Position numbers and translations under genes: made by a program. DNA of 64,000 bases from an uncultured Oscillospiraceae bacterium (GTDB lineage: Bacteria; Bacillota; Clostridia; Oscillospirales; Oscillospiraceae). The notes below the pieces were generated by a model. The model did not search any database and had not been told where the DNA came from. It was given only the letters and a program-made list of their open reading frames with translations. The stretch spans positions 88,651 to 152,650 of the forward strand of contig CAJUPU010000001.1 of the NCBI GenBank assembly GCA_910588495.1. The letters run 5' to 3'. Numbering within the stretch: position 1 is the stretch's first letter; every line of letters begins with the position of its first letter. Of this stretch, positions 50,781 through 58,618 are shown one piece after another.

Positions 50781-50935
50781 CAATGTTCACACAGTCCGCA
50801 CTCGTTGCAGATCCCGTCTTTCTCACAGCCCGGCTGGGGCCGCACAGAGCGCAGGAACGCCCGGGACAGCTCCTTTGGGTCCTCCGAAGGGGCGGGCGCC
50901 GCCCCCTCCGGCTCAGTGCAGCTTTCGTTCCACAT
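50780..50935 (-). CDS. Candidate small Cys-rich protein (51 aa) downstream of the FAD oxidoreductase
   Basis: A 51-codon frame begins inside the end of the oxidoreductase gene (23-nt overlap) and runs to the terminator. Its third positions are GC-rich like real genes here, and it ends in CEKDGICNECGLCEH, a four-Cys cluster (C-x5-C-x2-C-x2-C) that could bind metal or Fe-S. The ribosome site is poor (GAGG about 15 bases upstream), so translation may need coupling or frameshifting from the oxidoreductase. It is either a small partner or a frameshifted extension of that protein. Confidence 0.45.
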   Translation of the reverse strand: MWNESCTEPEGAAPAPSEDPKELSRAFLRSVRPQPGCEKDGICNECGLCEH

Positions 50936-52460
50936 TGGGCTTGTTGATGTCCTCCTGGAACTCCAGGTCCAGAGGCTGGCCCTTCTCCCGCTGCTCCTTG
51001 GCCAGCTTGGCCTTGTCGGTGTACAGGCCATACTGGTGGGCCTCCACGCACTCCTTGTAGGTGGGGTCCTTGGCCTCGAACTTGGCGTTGCGGGGCAGGG
51101 GCACGTCCTGGTCCACCAGGATGTCCTGCACCTTCTTGATGTCCACCCCGTGGGCGGTGGCGCCGTCGGCCACGGCCACGGCGGCGGCCACACCAGCGGC
51201 CTGGCCGGTGCCCACGCACTGGGGGATCAGGTCCAGCCAGTCGATGGCCACGCCGTCGGCGGACAGGTGGCGGCCCGGGCAGATCATGTTCTCCACCCCC
51301 TGGGGCAGGATGGCCCGGTAGGGGATCTCCACCGGCCCGCAGTCGTTGACCTGGCAGATGGTGGAGTGCCAGGCGATCACGTCCTCATGCTGGAGGGCGT
51401 AGGCGAAGTCGGCGGTGGTCATCACATACTCGCCCTTCAGCCGGCGGCTGATGCGGGTACCCAGCTGGGGGGCGATGTCGTACAAAAACGCGTTGCGGAA
51501 GGCCACGGGCACCGCTTCCTTCAGATAGGCCAGCGTCTCGCGCATGGTGGCCCGGGTGTTCATCTCGGTCTCGGTCTGGTCCTTCACCACCGAGCAGTCC
51601 CGGTTCATGTGCCAGTTGTTCATCCAGACCATGTCGCTCTGGTTGGAGGCGATGGGGATGCACCGGAACCCGGCGGTCTTTTGCAGCCCCGCCCGGAGGG
51701 CGTTCATCTCATTGGGATGGGCCTGCTTCCACTCGTAATAGGCGTCGCCGTCCACGCCGCCGATGCGCCACACCAGGGCGGTGGTGTTGGCCCGGGTCAC
51801 CCCGTCGGACATGCTGGCGTAGGGCGCGCCCGCCCGGGAGTAGAGGTCGCCGTCGCCGGTGGCGTCGATCACCACCTTGGCCAGGATGGCCTTGCGGCCC
51901 TCCTTGCTCTCGTACACCACGCCCTTGGCCGCGCCGTTCTCCACGATGGGGCGCACCACCCAGCTGTGGCACATCACCTTGATGGCGTCCCGGTGCTCCA
52001 GCAGCATCTTGTCCATCTCGATCTTCAGCTGGTTGGGCTCGAAGTACACCGAGCGCACCAGGCAGGCGGGCTTGGCCCCGCCGAAGGCTCCCCGGCTGAC
52101 GCAGTCCATCACCGCCATCCAGGGGTGGATCAGCGCGGGGTCGGTGGAGCCGATCTTGGACAGGGCGGGCCCCCGCACCGCGTTGGGGATGGGCTCCAGC
52201 CGGGTGAACCACTCCTCCTGGAGGCCCCGGACGAAGGACTTGTCGTACCAGGACAGGTTGGGCACCATGATGACGTAACCGCCGGTCACGTCGCCGCCCA
52301 TATAGCCGTAGCGCTCCAGCAGCACGATGTTCTTCGCCCCGGCCCGGGCCGCCGCGATGGCGGCGGAATGGCCGGCCGCGCCGCCACCCACAACCAGGAT
52401 ATCGCACTCCTCCTCAACGGCGATCTCAGCCGCGGGATCCACATAGGTCTTTTTTGTCAT
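50913..52460 (-). CDS. FAD-dependent oxidoreductase (FAD_oxidored family)
   Basis: Flavoprotein of 515 residues. The dinucleotide-binding fold is at the N-terminus: CDILVVGGGAAGHSAAIAAARAG (about 18-40), then an acidic end of the second strand (VLLERYGYMGGDVTGGYV). VVIDATGDGDLYSRAGAP and the late PGRHLSADGVAIDWLDLIPQCVGTGQAAG complete the two-part FAD fold. The family oxidises or reduces diverse small molecules; no heme or Fe-S motif is in this chain. Start MTKKTYVDPAAE follows AAGGGGGAA. It is 55 bp after the transporter in one operon. Substrate unknown. Confidence 0.85.
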   Translation of the reverse strand: MTKKTYVDPAAEIAVEEECDILVVGGGAAGHSAAIAAARAGAKNIVLLERYGYMGGDVTGGYVIMVPNLSWYDKSFVRGLQEEWFTRLEPIPNAVRGPALSKIGSTDPALIHPWMAVMDCVSRGAFGGAKPACLVRSVYFEPNQLKIEMDKMLLEHRDAIKVMCHSWVVRPIVENGAAKGVVYESKEGRKAILAKVVIDATGDGDLYSRAGAPYASMSDGVTRANTTALVWRIGGVDGDAYYEWKQAHPNEMNALRAGLQKTAGFRCIPIASNQSDMVWMNNWHMNRDCSVVKDQTETEMNTRATMRETLAYLKEAVPVAFRNAFLYDIAPQLGTRISRRLKGEYVMTTADFAYALQHEDVIAWHSTICQVNDCGPVEIPYRAILPQGVENMICPGRHLSADGVAIDWLDLIPQCVGTGQAAGVAAAVAVADGATAHGVDIKKVQDILVDQDVPLPRNAKFEAKDPTYKECVEAHQYGLYTDKAKLAKEQREKGQPLDLEFQEDINKPNVERKLH

Positions 52461-52515
52461 TTGGTCGTATTCCCCCTTACGTAGTCGAATGTCTTTGCCG
52501 TTCGCCGGCCTGTTT

Positions 52516-53997
52516 TCAGAAGAGATAGCCGGCAACGATGCAGATCAGGCTGGCTACCACGATATACAGGGCATTGGCGACCAGCCCCTTGGTGAACATG
52601 AACTTGGTCGTCATCTCCTCGCGGCCCAGCATGATGGGCGCGTAGGCGATGGCGCCGTTGGTCATGAACGCGCACATGGCGGACAGGATGGTGGCCACGC
52701 CCAGCACGGTGGCGTTTCCGCCTCCGGCCGCCTGCATGGTGCAGGCCAGGGGGATGCACACCGCGTTGATGGTGAAGCTGACGGGCATACCGTTGGTCAG
52801 GTTGGTGAAGATGGTGGAGATGGCCACACACAGGATCACCATGATGGGCCAGGTGGCATTGCCCAGGATCGGGGCCAGGAAGTCGGAGATGGCGGCCTTG
52901 ATGCCCAGATCGTCGGAGGCGATGGCGCTGCCGCAGATGGTGAAGCAGCCGGCCACGGCCACGATGCCCCACATGGTCTTGGTCTGGAGCAGCTTCACAC
53001 CGTTGACAAAGGGCTTGCCGTCCTTGTCCCGCATGATGCACAGGATGCCGAACAGGGCGATCCAGATCCAGGTGGAGCCGATCCGGTTGTAGAAGGCCAG
53101 GGCCGTGCTCCCTTTGGGCAGCGCCATACCGGCCAGCAAGAATATGATACCAAAAAGCATGAAGCCGAGCAAGACCTTTTGACGGCCGTTCATCTTCAGG
53201 TCAGACTCTTTCATGCCCAGCCTGTCGGGGTCGAAATTTTTCAGTGGGGTCAGGTCGGTCCGCCACACGAAGCACATGAAGGCGATGTACACCAGCACGA
53301 AGGCCAGCACCACCAGGGTGGCGACCGCCAGGTACAGGGTGTTGTCGAAGGCCAGGCCGCTGGCCTCCATGATGCCGCTGATGATTGCGATGGAGGAGAG
53401 GTGGATGCCCTTGAAGGGGAGCACATAGGCGCCCATGGCCGCGATGTAGATGCCCAGCAGCAGCTCCCGCTTCAGATCGCTGTCCTTGTCGATCCCGCAG
53501 GTCTCGCAGATGGTGTCCAGGATGGGATACCACAGCAGCAGCATGGTGGTGGGGCTGCTCACCAGGGCGGCGCACACCAGCACGGCCAGCAGCAGCGCGG
53601 TGATGAAGCGCACGGGGTGGCCCTGGAGCGCCTTGATCCTCAGCACCTTTCGGGCCAGCACGTTGACGGCGCCGGACTCGGTCACCGCGCCAGTGAGGGC
53701 CATGACCCAGATGATCTGCTGGATGGTGGCGTTGCCGAACCAGGTGGCCAGCAGGGCGCTGGCGGGGCTGAACTCACAGACCACCAGGCCGAACAGGCCC
53801 ATCACCGCCGGCCAGAAGGTATCGCCGGTGACGATGGTGGCGATGAGCACGCCGAAGAACACGCCCAGCACGCTGACGCCCATGGGGGTGATGCCCGCGA
53901 AGGGCGGCACCACTAAGCCGAACAGGAAGATGAAGCACAGGGAGATCGCTGCCCAGATGTAGAACTTGACATTTTTGCCGGTTGTGGTAGCTGACAT
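52516..53997 (-). CDS. SLC13/DASS-type anion (dicarboxylate) transporter
   Basis: Membrane transporter of 493 residues with about eleven to thirteen hydrophobic segments. TDTFWPAVMGLFGLVV-like N-terminal part, SSPTTMLLLWYPILD (a helix-loop with the SNT-like turn) and ISTIFTNLTNGMPVSFTINAVCIPLA in the C-terminal half fit the ion-transporter superfamily that moves dicarboxylates with Na+. The start MSATTTGKNVKF follows GAGAGGG. Co-transcribed with the FAD oxidoreductase, so it likely imports that enzyme's substrate or exports its product. Confidence 0.85.
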   Translation of the reverse strand: MSATTTGKNVKFYIWAAISLCFIFLFGLVVPPFAGITPMGVSVLGVFFGVLIATIVTGDTFWPAVMGLFGLVVCEFSPASALLATWFGNATIQQIIWVMALTGAVTESGAVNVLARKVLRIKALQGHPVRFITALLLAVLVCAALVSSPTTMLLLWYPILDTICETCGIDKDSDLKRELLLGIYIAAMGAYVLPFKGIHLSSIAIISGIMEASGLAFDNTLYLAVATLVVLAFVLVYIAFMCFVWRTDLTPLKNFDPDRLGMKESDLKMNGRQKVLLGFMLFGIIFLLAGMALPKGSTALAFYNRIGSTWIWIALFGILCIMRDKDGKPFVNGVKLLQTKTMWGIVAVAGCFTICGSAIASDDLGIKAAISDFLAPILGNATWPIMVILCVAISTIFTNLTNGMPVSFTINAVCIPLACTMQAAGGGNATVLGVATILSAMCAFMTNGAIAYAPIMLGREEMTTKFMFTKGLVANALYIVVASLICIVAGYLF

Positions 53998-54096
53998 GAA
54001 GATCCCTCTCTTTCTAAAATGCGACACTTCGTTTCTGGCTGCGGGCACCCGCCGGACCGTTCACCTCGCTTTTTGGAAAATTTGCCCTGTGTGTCC

Positions 54097-54126
54097 ACTA
54101 TACCGCCAACATCCGGATGATGTAAA
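54097..54126 (-). promoter_or_regulatory. Promoter of the transporter-oxidoreductase operon with palindrome
   Basis: Minus strand: TTTACA (54126-54121), 18-bp spacer, TATAGT (54102-54097). The spacer contains the perfect palindrome CATCCGGATG (54110-54119), a likely regulator site between -35 and -10. Confidence 0.65.
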
Positions 54127-54254
54127 GAACAGATCCCGGACATCGTGTGTTATTTTTGCTTCGGATTGCTACTCGCCGTCCTCTTCCACTCCGGCATATT
54201 CGCTAAAAAATACCGGCAAAAATAGGCGATATACACAAAAGTTCTCAGGGGGCC

Positions 54255-54282
54255 TTGCATTTTTCTCTCAGTGTGATATGCT
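54255..54282 (+). promoter_or_regulatory. Probable promoter of the P-loop gene
   Basis: TTGCAT (54255-54260), 16-bp spacer, TATGCT (54277-54282), about 55 nt before the start codon. Confidence 0.6.
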
Positions 54283-54335
54283 GTATCCGAAAATCTTGCA
54301 AAATATATGATATAATTTTTGAAAGGAAGGTCCCT

Positions 54336-55031
54336 ATGCACCAGGCGTTCCCGGGTTCCATCCAGGCCCACAAAAACTTTGTCTTTCTGGGGGAGGCAGG
54401 CTGCGGCAAGAGCGAGCTGGCCCTGGACCTGGCCCTCCTCCTGGCCCGGACGGAGCAGCGCCAGGTCCATTTCTTTGACCTGGACATGACCAAGCCCTTG
54501 TTCCGCTCCCGGGACCGGGCGGAGCTGCTGGAGCGGGCCGGCGTCCAGGTCCACTTCGAGGAGCAGTTCATGGACGCCCCCACCCTCACCGGCGGCGTGG
54601 GGCGGCTGCTGCGGGACCCGTCCGCGGCGGCGGTGCTGGACGTGGGAGGGGACTATATCGGCGCCCGGTCCATCGGTGGCTTCGCCCCCCAGCTCAATCG
54701 GGAGGACACCGCCGTGTGCTATCTCATCAACCCCTTCCGCCCCTGGTCGGCCACCCTGGAGCACATCGACCGGGTGCTGGGCGAGACTTTGGGAGTGTCC
54801 CACGTGGAGCTGGACCGGCTGATCCTGGCGGCAAACCCTAACCTGGGGCCGGAGACCACGGCGGACGACGTACTGGAGGGGCTGCGCCGCCTGACCCAGC
54901 TGGTGGGCCCCTATAAGCCCATCCGGTTCCTCTGCGCCTCCCAGTCCCTGGCCCAGGCCGTCCAGGCCCGGACCGAGCTGCCCGTTTTCCCCCTGCGGCT
55001 GCACATGACCTACCCCTGGCAGGAGGGGTGA
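54336..55031 (+). CDS. P-loop (MinD/ParA- or CobQ-like) ATP-binding protein of unknown role
   Basis: Protein of 231 residues. Walker A-like GEAGCGKSELALDLALLL lies at about 17-34, then FFDLDMTKPLFRSRD (a switch-I-like Asp in a MinD/ParA pattern), VLDVGGDYIGAR (Walker B-like), and ILAANPNLGPET near the nucleotide-base region. ATP binding is well supported; a partner or target is not. GAAAGGAAGG precedes the ATG. Its last codons lie in the first copy of a 35-bp tandem repeat. It appears to be transcribed with the downstream oxidoreductase genes, which suggests it may assemble or regulate that complex. Confidence 0.75.
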   Translation: MHQAFPGSIQAHKNFVFLGEAGCGKSELALDLALLLARTEQRQVHFFDLDMTKPLFRSRDRAELLERAGVQVHFEEQFMDAPTLTGGVGRLLRDPSAAAVLDVGGDYIGARSIGGFAPQLNREDTAVCYLINPFRPWSATLEHIDRVLGETLGVSHVELDRLILAANPNLGPETTADDVLEGLRRLTQLVGPYKPIRFLCASQSLAQAVQARTELPVFPLRLHMTYPWQEG

Positions 55032-55117
55032 GCCGCCCCATCCCCTGCCCCTGGCAGGAGGGGTGAGCCGCCCCATCCCCTGCCCCTGGCAGGAGGGGTG
55101 AGCCGCCCCATCCCCTG
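55013..55117 (+). repeat. Three tandem 35-bp repeats, each a hairpin
   Basis: A 35-bp unit beginning CCCCTGGCAGGAGGGGTG occurs three times in exact succession (55013-55047, 55048-55082, 55083-55117). Each unit folds as GGCAGG-x-GGGG ... CCCC-x(2-4)-CCTGCC, using the next unit's first bases to finish the arm. Copy one overlaps the stop of the P-loop gene. No T run follows. It may be an mRNA-processing or stability element, or recent replication slippage. Confidence 0.8.
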
Positions 55118-55170
55118 CCCCATACAACGCGCGATACACAAATAAGCTGTGTTTTGAAGGAGGAACATCC

Positions 55171-55374
55171 ATGCCAAAGGTAGAGATCCTGGCGGAACGG
55201 TGCAAAAGCTGCGGCTACTGCGTCAAGTTCTGCCCCAAGCAGGTGCTGGCCGCGGGCACCAAAGTCAACTCCAAGGGCTACGAATACGTGGAGCCCGTCC
55301 GCCCGGAGGACTGCATCGGCTGCGCCGTCTGCGGCCGTATCTGCCCCGACGGCGCCATCCAGATCTACAAGTAA
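55171..55374 (+). CDS. 2-oxoacid:ferredoxin oxidoreductase delta subunit (4Fe-4S ferredoxin-like)
   Basis: Iron-sulfur subunit of 67 residues with two CxxCxxCxxxCP-type clusters: CKSCGYCVKFCPKQV (about 11-24) and CIGCAVCGRICPDGA (about 48-61). It carries electrons from the TPP centre to soluble ferredoxin. AAGGAGGAA precedes the ATG. It is the first subunit gene after the repeat array. Confidence 0.95.
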   Translation: MPKVEILAERCKSCGYCVKFCPKQVLAAGTKVNSKGYEYVEPVRPEDCIGCAVCGRICPDGAIQIYK

Positions 55375-55389
55375 AGGAGGGACACGCAC

Positions 55390-56472
55390 ATGGCAAGATT
55401 GTTCATGAAGGGCTGCGAGGCCATCGCTGAGGCCGCAGTCCGGGCCGGCTGCCGGTTCTTCGCCGGCTATCCCATCACCCCGCAAAACGAGATCCCCGAG
55501 TACTTCGCCCGCCGTATGCCCGAGGTGGGCGGCACCTTCGTCCAGGGCGAGTCCGAGGTGGCCTCCATCAGCATGGTGTACGGCGCCGCCTCCGCCGGGA
55601 CCAGGTCCATGACCTCCTCCTCCTCCCCCGGCGTGGCCCTGAAGAGCGAGGGCATCAGCTACTGCGCCGCCGCCCGCATCCCCATCGTCTACGCCAACAT
55701 CTCCCGGGGCGGCCCGGGGGTGGGGTCCATCCAGCCCGCCCAGCAGGACTATTTCCAGGCCACCCGCGCCAGCGGCAACGGCGGCTTCCAGATGATGGTG
55801 CTGGCCCCCTCCACCGTCCAGGAGGCGGTGGACCTGACCTACGCCGCCTTCGACCTGGCCGACCGGGACCGCAACCCGGTGCTCATCCTGGCCGACGGGG
55901 TGGTCGGCACCATGATGGAGCCGGTGGTCCTCCCCGAGATGAAGTCCCCGGAGGAGATCGCCGCCATCCAGGCGGACAAGCGGAGCTGGGCCTGCGTGGG
56001 CCACCATCTGGACTACGCCAACCGGGCCTGGATCCGGCCCGGCCAGTGGTCCACCGCGAAAATGCAGCAGGTCAACGAGGAGGCCGCCGCCCTGTACGCC
56101 TCCTGGGAGAAGGACGTGAAGGTGGAGGAGTACCGGCTGGACGACGCCCAGGTGGTGCTCACCGCCTACGGCATCTCCGCCCGCATCTGCAAGTCGGCGG
56201 TGGACCGGCTGCGCTCCCAGGGCGTCAAGGCCGGCCTGATCCGGCCCATCACCGTCCACCCCTTCCCATTCGCCGCTTATGACCGGCTGGACTACGGCCG
56301 GGTGAAGGCGGTGGTGGACGTGGAGATGTCCATCCCTGCCCAGATGGTGGACGATGTGCGCGCCGCCGTCAAGGACCGCTGCCCTGTGGAGACTTGCCTG
56401 TGCTCCGGCGGCAACATCATGAGCCGGGACGCGGTGATCGGGGCGGTCAACGCCGTCATGGAGGGAAATTGA
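55390..56472 (+). CDS. 2-oxoacid:ferredoxin oxidoreductase alpha subunit (VorB/KorA type)
   Basis: Alpha subunit of 360 residues with GYPITPQNEIPEYFARRM and FVQGESEVASISMVYGAASAG, the conserved pyrimidine-binding domain, then the transketolase-C-like domain (VVLTAYGISARICKSAVDRL). Together with beta it decarboxylates a 2-oxoacid and forms acyl-CoA with ferredoxin reduction. The VorB-like length and subunit order point to branched-chain 2-oxoacids or 2-oxoglutarate; the sequence does not decide. A good ribosome site AAAGGAGG precedes the ATG. Confidence 0.93.
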   Translation: MARLFMKGCEAIAEAAVRAGCRFFAGYPITPQNEIPEYFARRMPEVGGTFVQGESEVASISMVYGAASAGTRSMTSSSSPGVALKSEGISYCAAARIPIVYANISRGGPGVGSIQPAQQDYFQATRASGNGGFQMMVLAPSTVQEAVDLTYAAFDLADRDRNPVLILADGVVGTMMEPVVLPEMKSPEEIAAIQADKRSWACVGHHLDYANRAWIRPGQWSTAKMQQVNEEAAALYASWEKDVKVEEYRLDDAQVVLTAYGISARICKSAVDRLRSQGVKAGLIRPITVHPFPFAAYDRLDYGRVKAVVDVEMSIPAQMVDDVRAAVKDRCPVETCLCSGGNIMSRDAVIGAVNAVMEGN

Positions 56473-56473
56473 T

Positions 56474-57211
56474 ATGGAACTGATCTATTCTCGCACCAAG
56501 ACCATCCAGGAGGACAAAGTGTCCGGCTTCTGCCCCGGCTGTATGCACTCCACCGTCATCAAGCTCATCGGCGAGGTGCTGGAGGAGCTTGACCTGGTGG
56601 ACAAAGCCGCCTGCGTACTGGGCATCGGCTGCTGCGGCCTGCACATGGACTACATCGCCTACGACAACACCACCGCCCCCCACGGCCGGGCCTGCGCCGT
56701 GGCCACCGGCATCAAGCGCGCCAGCCCGGACTCTCTGGTATTCACCTACCAGGGGGACGGCGACTTCGCCGCCATCGGCCTTGGCGAGTCCATCTCCGCC
56801 GCCAACCGGGGGGAGAACATCACCGTCATCTTCATCAACAACGGCATCTACGGCATGACCGGCGGCCAGATGGCCCCCACCACCCTCATCGGCATGAAGG
56901 CGTCCACCGCTCCCAAGGGCCGCGACGCCCGGGAGCACGGCTACCCCATGCACATGTGCGAGATCCTGGACCAACTCACCGCCCCGGTCTACCTGGAGCG
57001 CACCAGCTGCAACACCCCGCAGAACGTGATCAAGACCAAAAACGCCATCAAAAAGGCGTTCCGGAACCAGGTGGAGGGCCGGGGCTTCTCCATGGTGGAG
57101 ATCGTCACCAGCTGCCCCACCAACTGGGGGATGGACGCCCTGGCCGCCCTGGACTATATCGAGGAGAAGATGCTCCCCGAGTTCCCCTTGGGCGTGGTCC
57201 GGGACCGCTGA
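56474..57211 (+). CDS. 2-oxoacid:ferredoxin oxidoreductase beta subunit (TPP-binding)
   Basis: Beta subunit of 245 residues carrying the thiamine diphosphate site: GDGDFAAIGLGESISAANRGENITVIFINNG is the GDG-x(25-30)-NN motif. CPGCMHST near the N-terminus is the usual Cys/His segment of the family. It follows the alpha subunit directly, so the two are coupled. Confidence 0.95.
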   Translation: MELIYSRTKTIQEDKVSGFCPGCMHSTVIKLIGEVLEELDLVDKAACVLGIGCCGLHMDYIAYDNTTAPHGRACAVATGIKRASPDSLVFTYQGDGDFAAIGLGESISAANRGENITVIFINNGIYGMTGGQMAPTTLIGMKASTAPKGRDAREHGYPMHMCEILDQLTAPVYLERTSCNTPQNVIKTKNAIKKAFRNQVEGRGFSMVEIVTSCPTNWGMDALAALDYIEEKMLPEFPLGVVRDR

Positions 57212-57226
57212 AAGGAGGACGAGAGC

Positions 57227-57778
57227 ATGGAGACCAATCTCTGCGTGGCCGGCTTCGGCGGCCAGGGCGTCATGACCCTGGGCAAATTCCTGGCCGACGC
57301 CACCTGCCATTCCACCGACAAGAACGTGACCTTCTTCCCCTCCTACGGCGCGGAGCAGCGGGGCGGTACCGCCAACTGCTTCGTGGTGATCTCCGACGAG
57401 GAGATCGGCGCCCCCCTGGGGGACGTGATGGACGATCTCATCGTCATGAACGGCCCCTCACTGAGCAGATTCCTCAAGACCCTCAGGCCCGGCGGCACCC
57501 TGTTCCTCAACAGCTCCATCGTGGACGCGAGGGACGTGGACCGGGACGATGTGACGGTGGTCAGCGCGCCCGTCACCGAAATGGCCCTGGAGATGGGCAG
57601 CGCCAAGGTGCTCAACGTGATCATGCTGGGGGTGTACGTGGGCCGCACCCAGGTGATCGACCCCGCCGTGGTGTGGGACACCATCCAGCACAAGCTGTCC
57701 TCCAAGCCCAAGCTGCTGCCCCTGAACAAGCAGGCCTTCGAAAAGGGACTGGAGCTGGGCGCGGCCCAGCGCGGCTGA
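57227..57778 (+). CDS. 2-oxoacid:ferredoxin oxidoreductase gamma subunit
   Basis: Gamma subunit of 183 residues: GFGGQGVMTLGKFLADA at the N-terminus and FPSYGAEQRGGTANCFVVIS are diagnostic for the POR/KOR gamma family. Last gene of the oxidoreductase operon; AAAGGAGGAC precedes its ATG. With delta, alpha and beta it makes a complete four-subunit enzyme. Confidence 0.95.
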   Translation: METNLCVAGFGGQGVMTLGKFLADATCHSTDKNVTFFPSYGAEQRGGTANCFVVISDEEIGAPLGDVMDDLIVMNGPSLSRFLKTLRPGGTLFLNSSIVDARDVDRDDVTVVSAPVTEMALEMGSAKVLNVIMLGVYVGRTQVIDPAVVWDTIQHKLSSKPKLLPLNKQAFEKGLELGAAQRG

Positions 57779-57785
57779 CCCAAAA

Positions 57786-57819
57786 GACCGGCCCCGCCGT
57801 GCGCGCGGCGGGGCCGGTC
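57786..57819. terminator. Hairpin between the oxidoreductase operon and the GntR gene
   Basis: GACCGGCCCCGCCG / CGGCGGGGCCGGTC stem with a short GC-rich loop. On the minus strand it is followed by TTTT, so it suits the GntR transcript; on the plus strand no T run follows. Confidence 0.7.
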
Positions 57820-57832
57820 TGAGTCGGGCGTC

Positions 57833-58489
57833 TCAACGGGGGTCCTTCATCTCCTTCAGGCGGAGCAGGATCTCCGGCGTCAGCGACTGGGCGTAGTCCT
57901 CCAGGGCGCGGCAGATCGCCTGCGTCTCCCCCGTCCGGATCCCCCGGAGCATCTCTAAAAACGAGGCGTCGTCCCGGTGGTGCCCCCGCCAGGTGCAGTG
58001 GAGATACCGCAGCAGCAGCTGCTGGCCCTGGAGGGCGATCATGCTCTTGTCCAGGCGGCCGTTGCCACAGTGGTGGTAGAACACGCCGATGAGGTGGTGC
58101 ACCGCCTCCACCTCCGCCCACGGGCTCTCCGCCAGGCGGTAGCGACCCAGCTGCTCCTCCACCTCCCGGTAGATCCGCTCCCGGCCCCCCCGGAGCATGG
58201 CCAGCCTGGCCGCCTCCTTCTGGAAGGTCAGGGCCAGCTCCTGGATCTCCTGCACATCGTGCTCCTCCAGGTTCAGGACGGCGGCCCCCACGTTGTTCTC
58301 GTAGAGGATCAGCCCCTCCTGCTGGAGGCGGTTCACCGCCTCTCGGATGGGCGTGCAGCTCACCCCCAGCCGGTCCTGGAGCTCGCTGACGTTGATGTGG
58401 CTCCCCAAGGGGAGCTTCAGGGTGATGATGTCTCTCCGGAGCCGGGCGTACACCTGGTCCACCAGAGATTCCTTTTTCAGCTTTGCCAT
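57833..58489 (-). CDS. GntR-family regulator with FCD domain
   Basis: Regulator of 218 residues. N-terminal winged HTH: LVDQVYARLRRDIITLKLPLGSHINVSELQDRLGVSCTPIREAVNRLQQEGLI in part. The helical FCD ligand domain follows (about 85-210), with histidines in HHLIGVFYHHCGNG that usually bind metal and small acids. The start MAKLKKESLVD is chosen over one ten codons upstream because GAGGGGAAC precedes it. It is divergent from the CoA-transferase gene and convergent with the oxidoreductase genes, so it likely senses a pathway acid and controls one or both. Confidence 0.9.
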   Translation of the reverse strand: MAKLKKESLVDQVYARLRRDIITLKLPLGSHINVSELQDRLGVSCTPIREAVNRLQQEGLILYENNVGAAVLNLEEHDVQEIQELALTFQKEAARLAMLRGGRERIYREVEEQLGRYRLAESPWAEVEAVHHLIGVFYHHCGNGRLDKSMIALQGQQLLLRYLHCTWRGHHRDDASFLEMLRGIRTGETQAICRALEDYAQSLTPEILLRLKEMKDPR

Positions 58490-58519
58490 GTTCCCCTCGA
58501 TCCCTTTCGATTTTTCCAC

Positions 58520-58548
58520 ATTCTATCATCCCCATGGGAAAATGGCAA
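58520..58548 (-). promoter_or_regulatory. Promoter of the GntR gene
   Basis: Minus strand: TTGCCA (58548-58543), 17-bp spacer, TAGAAT (58525-58520). No equally clear plus-strand promoter for the CoA-transferase gene is visible. Confidence 0.65.
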
Positions 58549-58618
58549 GCTTCATCTTCCATTGGCACGAAAAAAGCGCGCGCGGGGCGCCTGTCCCCCG
58601 AGGAAGGGAGTTTTTCCT

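Noticed and set aside
57977..58618. Long N-terminal extension of the CoA-transferase over the GntR gene
   Set aside because: The extension is antisense to a clear GntR/FCD gene; AAGGGAG and the family N-terminus fix the start at 58619.
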